Assembly (NCBI RefSeq): GCF_019599185.1
Contig: NZ_JAIEUL010000012.1
Location: 1-64,000, forward strand
DNA length: 64,000 nucleotides
DNA from: Cryobacterium inferilacus
Lineage (GTDB): Bacteria; Actinomycetota; Actinomycetes; Actinomycetales; Microbacteriaceae
Direction: 5' to 3'
The translations under genes were made by a program, and so were the position numbers. Below are positions 33,933 through 42,973 of this stretch, piece after piece. Numbering within the stretch: the stretch's first letter is position 1; each line of letters starts with the position of its first letter. Under the pieces are notes generated by a model. The model made no database searches and was not told where the DNA came from. It was given only the letters and a program-made list of their open reading frames with translations.

Positions 33933-35825
33933 TCAGGCGTCGAGGCGCCGCTCCGGGGCCTGCTCCGCGTACAGCGAGGCGTAGGTGCCGCCGGCGGCGA
34001 GCAGCTCCTGGTGGGTGCCGCGCTCGACCACCCGGCCCGCGTCGATGACGAAGATCACGTCTGCGGTCACGATCGTCGACAGCCGGTGCGCGATCGCGAT
34101 GGTCGTGCGCCCCCTGGACGCGGTGTCCAGCGCCGCCTGCACCACCCGCTCCGAGATGGAATCGAGCGCGCTAGTGGCCTCGTCCAGAATCAGCACCGCG
34201 GGGTCCTTGAGCAGCACCCGGGCAATGGCCACCCGCTGCTTCTCCCCACCGGAGAGCCGGTAGCCGCGCTCCCCCACCACGGTGTCGTACCCGGCCGGGA
34301 ACGACGCGATGGTGGTGTGGATGTTGGCGGCCCGCGCCGCGGTCTCGAGCTCGGCATCCGTGGCGTCCGGTTTGGCGTAGCGGAGGTTCTCGGCGATGGT
34401 CGCGTGGAAGAGGTAGGTCTCCTGGCTGACAATGCCGATGTGCGACACCAGCGATTCCTGGGCGAGGTGCCGCACGTCCACGTCGGAGAACAGCACCCGG
34501 CCGCCGGTGGCCTCGTAGAAACGCGGAATCAGGTACGACACGGTGGTCTTGCCCGCACCACTGGGCCCGACGAAGGCAGCGAACTCACCGGGTTCGATCG
34601 CGAACGAGACCGCGTCCAGGGTCGGCCGGGCGTCCACCGCGGCATCCGGGTAGGCGAAGGTGACGGCGTCGAACTCGACCCGGCCGGTCACGGCGGGCAC
34701 GGGGATGGCGCCGGGCGGGTCACTGATGGCCGGGATGAGGTCGAGGTACTGGAAGATCCGCGCGAACAGGGCGCTGGAGGTCTGCAGGTCCAGCGCCACC
34801 CGCATCAGGCCGAGCAACGGGAAGAGCAGCCGCGCCTGCACGGTGGTGAAGGCCACGACGGTGCCAGCGGTGATATCAACGGCGCCGTTGGTGAGCAGGA
34901 CCCCCGCAACCAGGTACACGATCGCCGGGATGCTGGAGAGGAAGATGCTGACCATGGCGAAGAACCACTGGCCGCTCATCTGCTGGCTCACCTGCAGCCG
35001 CACCTGGTTGTCGTTCTCGTGGGAATACCGGGCAATCTCGGTCTTCTGCCTGGTGAAGCTCTTGGACAGCAGGATGCCGGACACGCTCAGGGTCTCCTGG
35101 GTGATCGCGGTCATGTCGGAGAGCGACTCCTGGGTCTTCGCGGCGATGCGCGCCCGCACCTGGCCGACCCGGCGCTGCGCGAAAACCAGGATGGGCATGA
35201 GCACGACCGCCACGATGGCCAGCTGCCAGTTCAGCAGCAGCATCGCCACGAACGCGGCGATCACGGTCACGGCGTTGCCGAGCACGCTGGAGACCGTGTT
35301 GGTGAGCACGCTCGCCACACCGCCCACGTCGTTCTGCAGCCGGGACTGGATCACCCCGGTCTTGGTGCGGGTGAAGAAGCTCAGCTCCATGGCCTGCAGG
35401 TGGGTGAACAGCCGCACCCGCAGCGCGCCCATCACGGAGTTGCCCACGGTGGCCGTGAGCCAGGTCTGCCACACCCCCAGCAGCGCGGTGGTGACGTAGG
35501 CGGCGATCATCAGTGCCACCAGCACGCTCAGCCGCTGCAGGTTCGGCCCGCCGGATGGCGGGAACAGGCCCTCGTCGAACGCCCGCTGGATCAGCAGCGG
35601 TGGCAGTACCGACAGGGCCGCAGCCAGCAGCACCAGGATCACCGTGACGGTGAGCTTCTTCCCGTGCGGGGCGAACAGCGAACGGATGCGGCCCAACAGA
35701 TTCGGTATCCGGGGCGCCTCGGCGTTCTGGGCCTTCTGCGCCGCCGCGTCGTCGTTGCTGACCCGATTGCGGCGTCCCCGGAATTCCTCTGGGGGACGTC
35801 CCCCCGCGCCGTGCGTTCCGCTCAT
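33933..35825 (-). CDS. ABC exporter, fused membrane and ATPase domains (MdlB/MsbA type)
   Basis: A 630-residue half-transporter. A six-helix ABC membrane domain (about 55-350) precedes an ATPase domain with GPSGAGKTTVSYLIPRFYE (Walker A), LSGGEKQRVAIARVLL (signature) and VLILDEATSALD (Walker B). The first 50 residues are a charged cytoplasmic extension. It would work as a homodimer, since no second half-transporter gene is adjacent. Substrate cannot be told: lipids, drugs and peptides are all possible for this class. Confidence 0.9.
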   Translation of the reverse strand: MSGTHGAGGRPPEEFRGRRNRVSNDDAAAQKAQNAEAPRIPNLLGRIRSLFAPHGKKLTVTVILVLLAAALSVLPPLLIQRAFDEGLFPPSGGPNLQRLSVLVALMIAAYVTTALLGVWQTWLTATVGNSVMGALRVRLFTHLQAMELSFFTRTKTGVIQSRLQNDVGGVASVLTNTVSSVLGNAVTVIAAFVAMLLLNWQLAIVAVVLMPILVFAQRRVGQVRARIAAKTQESLSDMTAITQETLSVSGILLSKSFTRQKTEIARYSHENDNQVRLQVSQQMSGQWFFAMVSIFLSSIPAIVYLVAGVLLTNGAVDITAGTVVAFTTVQARLLFPLLGLMRVALDLQTSSALFARIFQYLDLIPAISDPPGAIPVPAVTGRVEFDAVTFAYPDAAVDARPTLDAVSFAIEPGEFAAFVGPSGAGKTTVSYLIPRFYEATGGRVLFSDVDVRHLAQESLVSHIGIVSQETYLFHATIAENLRYAKPDATDAELETAARAANIHTTIASFPAGYDTVVGERGYRLSGGEKQRVAIARVLLKDPAVLILDEATSALDSISERVVQAALDTASRGRTTIAIAHRLSTIVTADVIFVIDAGRVVERGTHQELLAAGGTYASLYAEQAPERRLDA

Positions 35826-35839
35826 GGATTCACTCTAAA

Positions 35840-35878
35840 TCAGCGGACCGACCCCGATGCCCGGGGCCGGTCCGCTGA
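35840..35878 (-). terminator. Hairpin ending the first alpha-glucoside-type permease operon
   Basis: Arms of 11 bp (TCAGCGGACCG and its complement) enclose a second GC-rich stem with CCCCG/CGGGG. It lies 18 bases beyond the permease stop, on the leader side of the ABC exporter, so it would end permease transcription or read-through into the exporter. Confidence 0.75.
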
Positions 35879-35895
35879 GGCGCACGGGGACGGAG

Positions 35896-36882
35896 CTACC
35901 CCTTGGTCGCGCCCGCGAGCAGGCCGCGCACGAAGTACCGTTGCAGACCGAAGAACACGATCAACGGCACCACCAGCGATACGAACGCCCCGGCGGTCAG
36001 TCGATGCCAGTCCTGCCCTCGGTTACCACTGAGCTCCGCCAATCGTTGGGTCAGCGGCGCCACGTCCGCCGTTCCGCCGGAGAACACCAGGGCCACCAAC
36101 AGGTCGTTCCAGACCCAGATGAACTGGAAGATCGCGATCGAGGCGATCGCCGGCACGGACAGCGGGAGCACGATCCGGAAGAAGACCTGGCTGGCACTGG
36201 CCCCGTCGACCTTGGCGGCCTCGATCACCTCGGACGGAATCTCCGAAATGAAGTTGTGCAGCAGGAAGATCACCAGCGGCAGGGCGAACAGGGTGTGCGC
36301 GATCCACACCTGCACGTAGGTCTGCTCCGGAATGAGCGGGATCACATCGTGGATCTGGGCCTGGATCGGTTGCAGGATCGACGTGAACATCTGCAGCAGC
36401 GGGATCAGGGCCATCTGGATGGGCACGATCTGCAGCGCGAAGATGAAGACGAAGAGCGCCCCGGCCCACTTGAACTTGATCCACGCGAACGCATACGCCG
36501 CCATGGCGGCCAGCACGAGCGGGAACAGGGTGGCCGGAATGGCGATGGCCAGGGAGTTCACGAAGTAACTGCCCAGCTGCGGCGACGACGCGCTCGAGGA
36601 GAACAGCACATCCCGGTAGTTGTCCAGGGTCAACCCGGGGTTCTGGAAGATCGTCCACCAGCCGGTCGTGCGGATGAGCTCTTCAGGGCGGAACGACGAC
36701 AGCAGGATGCCGAAGGTGGGAATCGTCCAGACCACGGCGATGATCAGCGCCGCCAACGTCGCCCACCTGGAGGTGAGGCGGCGCTTGACGCGACCGGCCT
36801 TGGTGCCGGCAACGGCCTCTGCGGCGGTGTCCTTCCGGTTGGCGGTGCCGGGAATCGGCAGGTCGACCACGTTGTCGCTCAT
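35896..36882 (-). CDS. Alpha-glucoside-type ABC permease, AglG-like (cassette 1)
   Basis: A 328-residue membrane protein of the MalG family. The EAA loop is EIPSEVIEAAKVDGASASQVFFRIVLPLSVPAI, which contacts the ATPase. About 30 cytoplasmic N-terminal residues lead into six membrane segments, ending in YFVRGLLAGATKG. The ATG at 36882 overlaps the upstream permease gene by 4 bases. No ATPase gene is in the cassette, so a shared MsiK-type ATPase encoded elsewhere is likely. A paralogue lies at 40702-41676. Confidence 0.86.
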   Translation of the reverse strand: MSDNVVDLPIPGTANRKDTAAEAVAGTKAGRVKRRLTSRWATLAALIIAVVWTIPTFGILLSSFRPEELIRTTGWWTIFQNPGLTLDNYRDVLFSSSASSPQLGSYFVNSLAIAIPATLFPLVLAAMAAYAFAWIKFKWAGALFVFIFALQIVPIQMALIPLLQMFTSILQPIQAQIHDVIPLIPEQTYVQVWIAHTLFALPLVIFLLHNFISEIPSEVIEAAKVDGASASQVFFRIVLPLSVPAIASIAIFQFIWVWNDLLVALVFSGGTADVAPLTQRLAELSGNRGQDWHRLTAGAFVSLVVPLIVFFGLQRYFVRGLLAGATKG

Positions 36883-37850
36883 CGGATCTCCTTCTGCTGG
36901 CGCAGGACTCGGATGTTGTAGACCACGATCGGTAACACCAGCAAGAACAGGACCACGGCCAGTGCCGCGCCTCGTCCCGGCTCCACCGCCCGGAACGCCT
37001 GGGTGTACATCTCGTTGGCCACCACGCTGGTGTTGAAGTTTCCGCCGGTCATCGTCCGCACGATGTCGAAGATCTTCAGGGTGGCGATGGTGATCGTCGT
37101 GAGCACGACGACCAAACCCCCGCGGATGCCGGGCAGCGTCACGTTGCGAAAGCGCTGCCAGGCGTTGGTGCCGTCGAGCTGGGCGGCCTCGAGCTGCTCG
37201 ATCGATACCCCCTTGATCGACGCCGACAGGATGACCATGGCAAAACCGGTCTGCACCCAGATCAACACGATGATGAGCATGAGGGTGTTGATCGGTTCGG
37301 TCTGTAACCAGAGCACCGGCTCCTGGCCGAACCACACCAAGATCTGATTGAGCAGGCCGATCTGGTCCCGCTCGGCGGGACGGTACTCGTAGATGAACTT
37401 CCAGATGATGCCGGCCCCCACGAACGAGATCGCGACGGGCATGAAGACCAGCACCTTGTAGATGCGCTCGCCCCTGGACTTGTCGATGAACACGGCGTAC
37501 GCGAGGCCGATGATCGTCGAGACCGCTGGGGCGATGATCACCCAGACCACGGTGTTGCGCAGGGTGATCAGCGCCTCTGGCTGGGTGAACATCCAGACGA
37601 AGTTGTCCAGCCCGATGAAGTTTCCGGCTTTGTCGCCGAACGCGGTGATGGTGGTGCGGATGGCGGGATAGACCAGTCCGATCGCGATCAGCGCCATTGC
37701 CGGCAGGAGGAAGGCCAGAAGTTGGACGACATCGCGCCCCCTCTTGGGTGCACGGTCGACGAAGAAGAAGATGAGGCCGAGAACGGCCGAAAAACCGGCC
37801 AGGGCCAGGCCCACCTGAAGCAATTTGCCGATGAGATCGGTAGTGGTCAC
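36879..37850 (-). CDS. Alpha-glucoside-type ABC permease, AglF-like (cassette 1)
   Basis: A 323-residue MalF-family membrane protein. The EAA loop is EQLEAAQLDGTNAWQRFRNVTLPGIRGG, and FIGLDNFVWMFTQPEALITLRNTVVW is typical of alpha-glucoside and sucrose importers. An extra hydrophobic segment precedes the usual six. It starts with GTG at 37850 and overlaps the next gene by 4 bases. A paralogue lies at 41673-42806, slightly longer at its N-terminal membrane region. Confidence 0.86.
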   Translation of the reverse strand: MTTTDLIGKLLQVGLALAGFSAVLGLIFFFVDRAPKRGRDVVQLLAFLLPAMALIAIGLVYPAIRTTITAFGDKAGNFIGLDNFVWMFTQPEALITLRNTVVWVIIAPAVSTIIGLAYAVFIDKSRGERIYKVLVFMPVAISFVGAGIIWKFIYEYRPAERDQIGLLNQILVWFGQEPVLWLQTEPINTLMLIIVLIWVQTGFAMVILSASIKGVSIEQLEAAQLDGTNAWQRFRNVTLPGIRGGLVVVLTTITIATLKIFDIVRTMTGGNFNTSVVANEMYTQAFRAVEPGRGAALAVVLFLLVLPIVVYNIRVLRQQKEIR

Positions 37851-37893
37851 GAGTAGATCCGCCTCCTCAGTGAGTGGTCTGAAACAGTGGTGC

Positions 37894-37933
37894 TTCAGCG
37901 GGCCGCGCGGCTGGTGCCACGCGGCCCGCTGAA
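37894..37933 (-). terminator. Intra-operon hairpin after binding-protein gene (cassette 1)
   Basis: Perfect 14-bp arms (TTCAGCGGGCCGCG and its complement) around a 12-base loop, 12 bases beyond the binding-protein stop and 43 bases before the permease start. Confidence 0.85.
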
Positions 37934-37945
37934 TCAGTCGGCTGG

Positions 37946-39292
37946 TTACTCGGCCGGCCAGGAACCTTCAATGAAGTCGAGGGTCTCTGCGGTGCTCTTA
38001 CCGCCGATCCAGTCGACCATGCCCTTCCAGAACGATCCGGTTCCGACAGCGCCGGGCATGACGTCCGAGGCGTCGAAGCGGAACGTGGTGTCGGGGTCCT
38101 GCAGGAGTTCGACGCTGGTGGCGAGGAGGTCGCTACTGGCGTTCTCCGGGTCCAGGCCGGTGTTGGCGCTGATGACACCGCCGATGTTCACCCGGTTGTT
38201 CGCCCAGGTGTCGCTGGACAGGTAGGTCTGCACCGCGACGGTCTCCTCGCTGTCGTTGAAGGCGACGACGATCTCGCCTCCGCCGGTGACAGCAGCGGCA
38301 TCTTCCTCAACTCCGGGGGTGATGAAAGCCCAGACATCGCCATCCTCGGCGACCTCTGTGCCGTCCGGCCAGAAGCCCTCGTAGAACGTGGCCTGGTGGT
38401 GCATGGCGCAGGTTCCCTCGAGCACGGGCAGTCCGGCGTCACCGAACTCGGTCGTGGCGATCGAGTTGACCTCGCCGAGGCCACCGTTCACGTTGGCCGG
38501 TCCCTTGATGAAGTCCCCGACGGTGTCGAGTGCTTCGGCGATGGCCGGGTCATTGAACGGGATCTCGTGGTTGACCCACTGGTCGTAAACCTCGGGGCCG
38601 GCCTGGCGCAGGACCATGTCTTCCACCCAGTCGGTTCCGGGCCAGCCGGTGGCAACACCGGAGGCGAATCCGACACACCAGGGCTTCATGACCTCGGACT
38701 CGGCAATCTCGTCCGTCAGCGTGGCGAGCTCGTCCAGGGTGGCGGGGATCTCCCAGCCGTTCTCCTCGAAGACGGCGGGCGAATACCAGACGTAACCCTT
38801 GATGCTGGCCATCAGCGGCGCTCCGACGAGGGTGCCGTCGACGGTGCCGTAGCTGGCCCAGTCCTCTGACCAGAACTCGGACACGTTGTCGGCCACCGCC
38901 TGGGGTGCGGGCACGAGCGCGCCGGACCTGGCCAGGTCGGCCACGAGGCCGGGCTGCGGGGTGATGCCGAGGTCGGGCGGGTTGCCGCCCTGCACCCGTA
39001 CGTTGATCTGCTCCTCGAACTCGGCGCTGCCCTCGTAGATCACGTCGATGCCGGTGCAGGCCTCGAAGTCGGCCCAGGATTCGTTCAGACGGTCGGCCTC
39101 GACCTCGAGAATCGTGCCGTAGATGTTGACCTCTGTACCGGCGTCGAAGGTGCCGTAGGCCTCGTAATCGGCACAGTCGGTGTCGGCCGTCTCCTCCGCG
39201 GCGATGTCGCCGGTGCAGCCGGTCAGGGCGAGACCCACCACTGCAGCGGCAGCGATCGGGATAAATAGCCGGCGACGCTGTTTCGCGCTCAT
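37946..39292 (-). CDS. Alpha-glucoside-type sugar-binding lipoprotein, AglE-like (cassette 1)
   Basis: A 448-residue SBP_bac_1-family protein with lipobox LALTGC (lipid Cys26). The mature part contains VRVQGGNPPDLGITPQPGLVADLA, GAPLMASIKGYVWYSP and WPGTDWVEDMVLRQAG, all typical of alpha-glucoside binding proteins of the AglE group. It is first in the cassette and divergent from its LacI gene. Its paralogue at 42974-44290 is clearly related but much more diverged than the neighbouring LacI pair, which suggests different ligands. Confidence 0.88.
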   Translation of the reverse strand: MSAKQRRRLFIPIAAAAVVGLALTGCTGDIAAEETADTDCADYEAYGTFDAGTEVNIYGTILEVEADRLNESWADFEACTGIDVIYEGSAEFEEQINVRVQGGNPPDLGITPQPGLVADLARSGALVPAPQAVADNVSEFWSEDWASYGTVDGTLVGAPLMASIKGYVWYSPAVFEENGWEIPATLDELATLTDEIAESEVMKPWCVGFASGVATGWPGTDWVEDMVLRQAGPEVYDQWVNHEIPFNDPAIAEALDTVGDFIKGPANVNGGLGEVNSIATTEFGDAGLPVLEGTCAMHHQATFYEGFWPDGTEVAEDGDVWAFITPGVEEDAAAVTGGGEIVVAFNDSEETVAVQTYLSSDTWANNRVNIGGVISANTGLDPENASSDLLATSVELLQDPDTTFRFDASDVMPGAVGTGSFWKGMVDWIGGKSTAETLDFIEGSWPAE

Positions 39293-39378
39293 GCAATTCC
39301 TCCTCAGTGAGTGTTGCGGGTGGCCGCACCCGGACGACCGAGTGGACCGAAATGTTGTGCGTGCTCGGGTGGCGGTTC

Positions 39379-39540
39379 GAAAAGCGATTGCATAAGGAAC
39401 CGGTTCCAGAGCACAAAGTACGACCGAGTCCGATGCGCCACAACCCCGAACAGGTCACAGATTGACAAAGGCCCCGCCCTCACGGCCACCCGACCGCGAT
39501 CGGGCAGCGGGACGCCGACGGCGGCATGGAACCGGTTCCA
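39379..39540. promoter_or_regulatory. LacI operators in cassette 1 intergenic region
   Basis: Palindromes GGAACCGGTTCC at 39396-39407 and TGGAACCGGTTCCA at 39527-39540 lie between the divergent binding-protein and LacI genes. Just before the first is AAGCGATTGCATAA, a LacI-like half-site. The combination CGATTrCATArGGAACCGGTTCC recurs in cassette 2 at 44349-44371. The 303-base gap holds these sites and no gene. Confidence 0.7.
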
Positions 39541-39595
39541 CCCCGGCCGGGTTCGGGCTAGGGTGTGGTCGAGTTTTCCAAGGACGGAGGCTGGC

Positions 39596-40600
39596 ATGAG
39601 CGCGATCGCCGATGTGGCGCGCCTCGCTGGTGTCGCCAAGGCCACGGCCTCCCGCGCGCTGAGCGGCCGCGGCTACGTGTCAGACGAAACCCGCTCCAAG
39701 GTCATCGCCGCCGCCGCGCAGATCGGCTACGTCGCCTCCCCCAACGCCGCCAGCCTGGTCACCGGACGCACCCAAAGCGTCGGCGTGATCATCCCGTTCA
39801 TCAGCCGGTGGTTCTTCGCCGAGGTCCTCGAAAGCCTCGAACAAGCCCTCCTCGCCCGCGGCTACGACATGACCCTCTACAACCTGCCCACCCACTCCGC
39901 CGAACGAGAACGAGTCTTCGACTTCTTCCTCGCCCGCAAACGCTTCGACGGCGTCATCTCCGTCGGCGTCGAACTCAGCGACACCGAAGTCACCCAACTC
40001 CACCGCACCGGCCGACCCCTGGTCGGCATCGGCGGCGAAATCCCCGGCGCCCACACCATCGCCATCGACGACATCGCCGCCGCCCGACTGGCCACAGAGC
40101 ACCTCCTCACCCTCGGCCACACCGACATCCGCCACGTCGGCGGCGACCAAGCACACCAAATGGACTTCGCCGTCCACACCAAACGCCTCACCGGCTTCAC
40201 CGACGCCATGCGCACCGCCGGCCTCCCCACCGACAACGGCTTCACCGCCTGCGCCTTCACCGTCCCCGGCGGACACCAAGCCGGACTCGCCCTACTCAGC
40301 GACCCACACCAACGCCCCACCGCGGTCTTCGCCGCCAGCGACGAAATCGCCGTCGGACTCATCATCGCCGCCAGAGAACTCGGCCTCCACATCCCCACCG
40401 ACCTCTCTGTCATCGGCATCGACGGCCACCCCTACGCCGACATGTTCCACCTCACCACCATCGAACAACACCCACGCAACCAAGCCACCCTCGCCGTCGA
40501 CACCCTCCTCACCGAACTCGAAAACACCACCACCACCACCCTGCTCACCCGCGCCCCGACCAACCTCGTCCTCCGCGCCAGCACCAGCCCACCACGCTGA
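39596..40600 (+). CDS. LacI-family regulator, cassette 1
   Basis: A 334-residue regulator. The HTH and hinge are AIADVARLAGVAKATASRALSGRGYVSDETRSKVIAAAAQIGYVASPNAASLVTG, followed by a full sugar-binding core. The ATG at 39596 is preceded by GGACGGAGG. The protein is almost identical to the one at 44562-45575 across the core. Its middle and 3' half use CAA, AAA, GAA and CGA codons far more than neighbouring genes, hinting at a foreign or differently selected origin. It is divergent from its transport genes and convergent with cassette 2, separated by a perfect palindrome. Confidence 0.92.
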   Translation: MSAIADVARLAGVAKATASRALSGRGYVSDETRSKVIAAAAQIGYVASPNAASLVTGRTQSVGVIIPFISRWFFAEVLESLEQALLARGYDMTLYNLPTHSAERERVFDFFLARKRFDGVISVGVELSDTEVTQLHRTGRPLVGIGGEIPGAHTIAIDDIAAARLATEHLLTLGHTDIRHVGGDQAHQMDFAVHTKRLTGFTDAMRTAGLPTDNGFTACAFTVPGGHQAGLALLSDPHQRPTAVFAASDEIAVGLIIAARELGLHIPTDLSVIGIDGHPYADMFHLTTIEQHPRNQATLAVDTLLTELENTTTTTLLTRAPTNLVLRASTSPPR

Positions 40601-40628
40601 CCGAAACTAACGACAAGGCCCAACGCAG

Positions 40629-40660
40629 CGGACCGGCCCCGCACGTGCGGGGCCGGTCCG
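40629..40660. terminator. Perfect 32-bp palindrome between convergent genes
   Basis: CGGACCGGCCCCGCAC and its exact complement meet with no loop at all. It lies between the LacI stop (40600) and the stop of the cassette-2 permease (40702) and would act as a bidirectional terminator, folding with a small forced loop. Confidence 0.85.
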
Positions 40661-40701
40661 TCGTTGCCGGCGCGCGTGCACCGGATGACACTCTGTGGGG
40701 A

Positions 40702-41676
40702 TTACCCCTTCGTGGAGCCGGCCAGCAGACCGCGTACGAAGTAACGCTGCAGGCTGAAGAACACGATCAACGGCACGAGGATCGAGATGAACGCGCCCGC
40801 CGTGAGCAGGTGCCAGTCCTGGCCGCGACTACCGGTGATCTCGGCCAGTAGCTTGGTCATCGGGGCCACCGCGCCATCCGCGAAGATCAGCGCCACCAGC
40901 AGGTCGTTCCAGACCCAGAGGAACTGGAAGATGGCGAAGGATGCGATCGCGGGCATCGTCAGCGGCAACACGATCCGGAAGAAGATCTGCCCGTGACCTG
41001 CGCCGTCGACCCGCGCCGCCTCGATGACGTCGGCGGGGATCTCCGACACGAAGTTGTGCAACAGGTAGATGGCCAGCGGCAGCGCGAACATTGTGTGCGC
41101 GATCCACACCTGCGAATATCCGCCGGCGTCGCTGATCGCGGAGACGACAGGGAAACCGAAGATCTCACCCCGCGAGAAGAACTGCAGCAGCGGCACCAGG
41201 GCCATCTGCAACGGGACGATCTGCAGCGCGAAAACCGCGATGAACAGCACGTTCTTGCCGCGGAAGTTGATCCAGGCGAACGCGTAGGCCGCGAGGCTGG
41301 CGATGATCAGGGGCAGCAACGTGGCCGGCAGCGTGATCGCCAGCGAGTTGATGAACGCTCCGGCCAGGTTCAGCTGGCTGTTACCGGCCTGGAGCACCTC
41401 GCTGTAGTTATCGAGGGTGAGGCCCCAGTTCGAGAAGATCGTCCACCATCCGGTGCTGCGCACCTCCTGCGCAGGCCGGAACGACGACACGAACAGACCG
41501 AAAGTGGGGACCGTCCAGAGCACGGCGATCACCAGCGCCGCAGCGGTGGCACCCCGGCTGGTGAGCCGCTTCTTGGTGCGCTTGGCCGCGACAAACTCCT
41601 GGCGGCGTTTGCCGCGCCGCAGCTGGTTCTTGGTGGTTTTGTCGATGGGGAGCTTCACCGGAAGAATCGCGCTCAT
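40702..41676 (-). CDS. Alpha-glucoside-type ABC permease, AglG-like (cassette 2)
   Basis: A 324-residue paralogue of the permease at 35896-36882, with the EAA loop EIPADVIEAARVDGAGHGQIFFRIVLPLTMPAI and the same C-terminus YFVRGLLAGSTKG. Sequence differs throughout, including a basic 40-residue N-terminus. It overlaps the upstream permease gene by 4 bases. As in cassette 1, no ATPase gene is nearby. Confidence 0.86.
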   Translation of the reverse strand: MSAILPVKLPIDKTTKNQLRRGKRRQEFVAAKRTKKRLTSRGATAAALVIAVLWTVPTFGLFVSSFRPAQEVRSTGWWTIFSNWGLTLDNYSEVLQAGNSQLNLAGAFINSLAITLPATLLPLIIASLAAYAFAWINFRGKNVLFIAVFALQIVPLQMALVPLLQFFSRGEIFGFPVVSAISDAGGYSQVWIAHTMFALPLAIYLLHNFVSEIPADVIEAARVDGAGHGQIFFRIVLPLTMPAIASFAIFQFLWVWNDLLVALIFADGAVAPMTKLLAEITGSRGQDWHLLTAGAFISILVPLIVFFSLQRYFVRGLLAGSTKG

Positions 41677-42806
41677 CGGATTTCCCTCTGCTTCTGAATC
41701 TGGCGGGCGTTGTAGACGACGATCGGAAGCACCAGCAGGAACAGGATCACGGCGAAGGCGGCGGACCGGCCCTGCTCGAAGTTCTTGAACTGCGTGTACA
41801 TCTCGTTCGCGATCACGCTGGTGTCATTGGCGCCTGCTGTCATGGTCCGCACGATGTCGAAGACCTTGAGGGAGGCGATGGAGATCGTCGTCAGCACGAC
41901 GACGAGGGCGCTGCGGATGCCGGGCACCGTGACATTGGTGAACTTCTGCCACGCGTTCGTGCCGTCGAGCTCGGCTGCCTCCAGCTGCTCGGCCGGTACA
42001 CCCTTGATGGCCGCGGAGAGCACCACCATGGCGAATCCGGTCTGCACCCAGATCAGCACGACGATCAGGAAGACCGTGTTCCAGGGTGCGACGGAGAGGA
42101 AGTCGACGGGAGTGCCGCCGAGCCACACCACAACCTGGTTGAGCAGGCCGATCTGGTTCTGGTCGGCCGGACGCGCCGTGTAGATGAAGCGCCAAATGAT
42201 GGACGCCCCGACGAAGGAGATCGCCATGGGCATGAAGACCATGATCTTGAAGTACTTCTCACCGCGGCTCTTGTCGATGAAGACCGCGTACGCCAAACCG
42301 GCCATCGTCGATACGAGTGGGGTGATGAGCACCCAGACGATCGTGTTGAGCACGGTACGGATGGCCTCCGGCTGCGTGAACACCCAGACGAAGTTGTCGA
42401 AGCCGATGAACTCGGTGCCGCGCGAGTTCATGAACGCCTGCACCGTGGTCTGGATGGTCGGGATGACCAGGCCGACGATCAGGAGCAGGATGGCCGGCGC
42501 GAGGAAGCCGAAGAGTTGGAACAGGTAGCCGGCACCGGAACGCGAGCGGAAGTCGACGATGAAGAAGATCCCACCGAGAACGGCGGCCGCGGCGATGGCC
42601 CACCAGTACGATCCGGCAGCGACCAGGATCAGCAGGGGTGCGGCGACGCAGACGGCGAGACGGATGACGGTGTAGACGGTGCCCTTGCGCGGGGCTATTT
42701 CGACGAAGAACAGGATCGCAGCCACCAGGGCCACGAACGCGAGAATGATGATGGGGACTTGAACCAGGGGCGGCAAGTCAGCCAGCCAGGCAAGGAATGC
42801 CGACAT
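41673..42806 (-). CDS. Alpha-glucoside-type ABC permease, AglF-like (cassette 2)
   Basis: A 377-residue MalF-family membrane protein, about 54 residues longer than its cassette-1 paralogue because of an additional hydrophobic N-terminal region with two or three extra membrane segments. The EAA loop is EQLEAAELDGTNAWQKFTNVTVPGIRSA, and FIGFDNFVWVFTQPEAIRTVLNTIVW is shared with the paralogue. The ATG at 42806 is chosen because it begins the membrane region; the frame is open 18 codons more. It lies after the binding-protein gene, separated by a hairpin. Confidence 0.86.
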   Translation of the reverse strand: MSAFLAWLADLPPLVQVPIIILAFVALVAAILFFVEIAPRKGTVYTVIRLAVCVAAPLLILVAAGSYWWAIAAAAVLGGIFFIVDFRSRSGAGYLFQLFGFLAPAILLLIVGLVIPTIQTTVQAFMNSRGTEFIGFDNFVWVFTQPEAIRTVLNTIVWVLITPLVSTMAGLAYAVFIDKSRGEKYFKIMVFMPMAISFVGASIIWRFIYTARPADQNQIGLLNQVVVWLGGTPVDFLSVAPWNTVFLIVVLIWVQTGFAMVVLSAAIKGVPAEQLEAAELDGTNAWQKFTNVTVPGIRSALVVVLTTISIASLKVFDIVRTMTAGANDTSVIANEMYTQFKNFEQGRSAAFAVILFLLVLPIVVYNARQIQKQREIR

Positions 42807-42890
42807 ATGAAACCTCTCGAGTACGACTGCGGACTCATAGTGAGTGTGCTGGTGGGGCAAAAAACCACCGCCGCGAACACCAGCAGGGGG

Positions 42891-42922
42891 GTGCGGGTCG
42901 CCCCCATCGGGACGACCCGCAC
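42891..42922 (-). terminator. Intra-operon hairpin after binding-protein gene (cassette 2)
   Basis: Perfect 10-bp arms (GTGCGGGTCG and its complement) with a further short CCC/GGG stem inside. It lies 51 bases beyond the binding-protein stop and before the permease start. Confidence 0.8.
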
Positions 42923-42973
42923 GGTTGAGCTGTCAAACAAGCCCGCTGTCAGGCGAGCCGGTTCCGATCCGGA

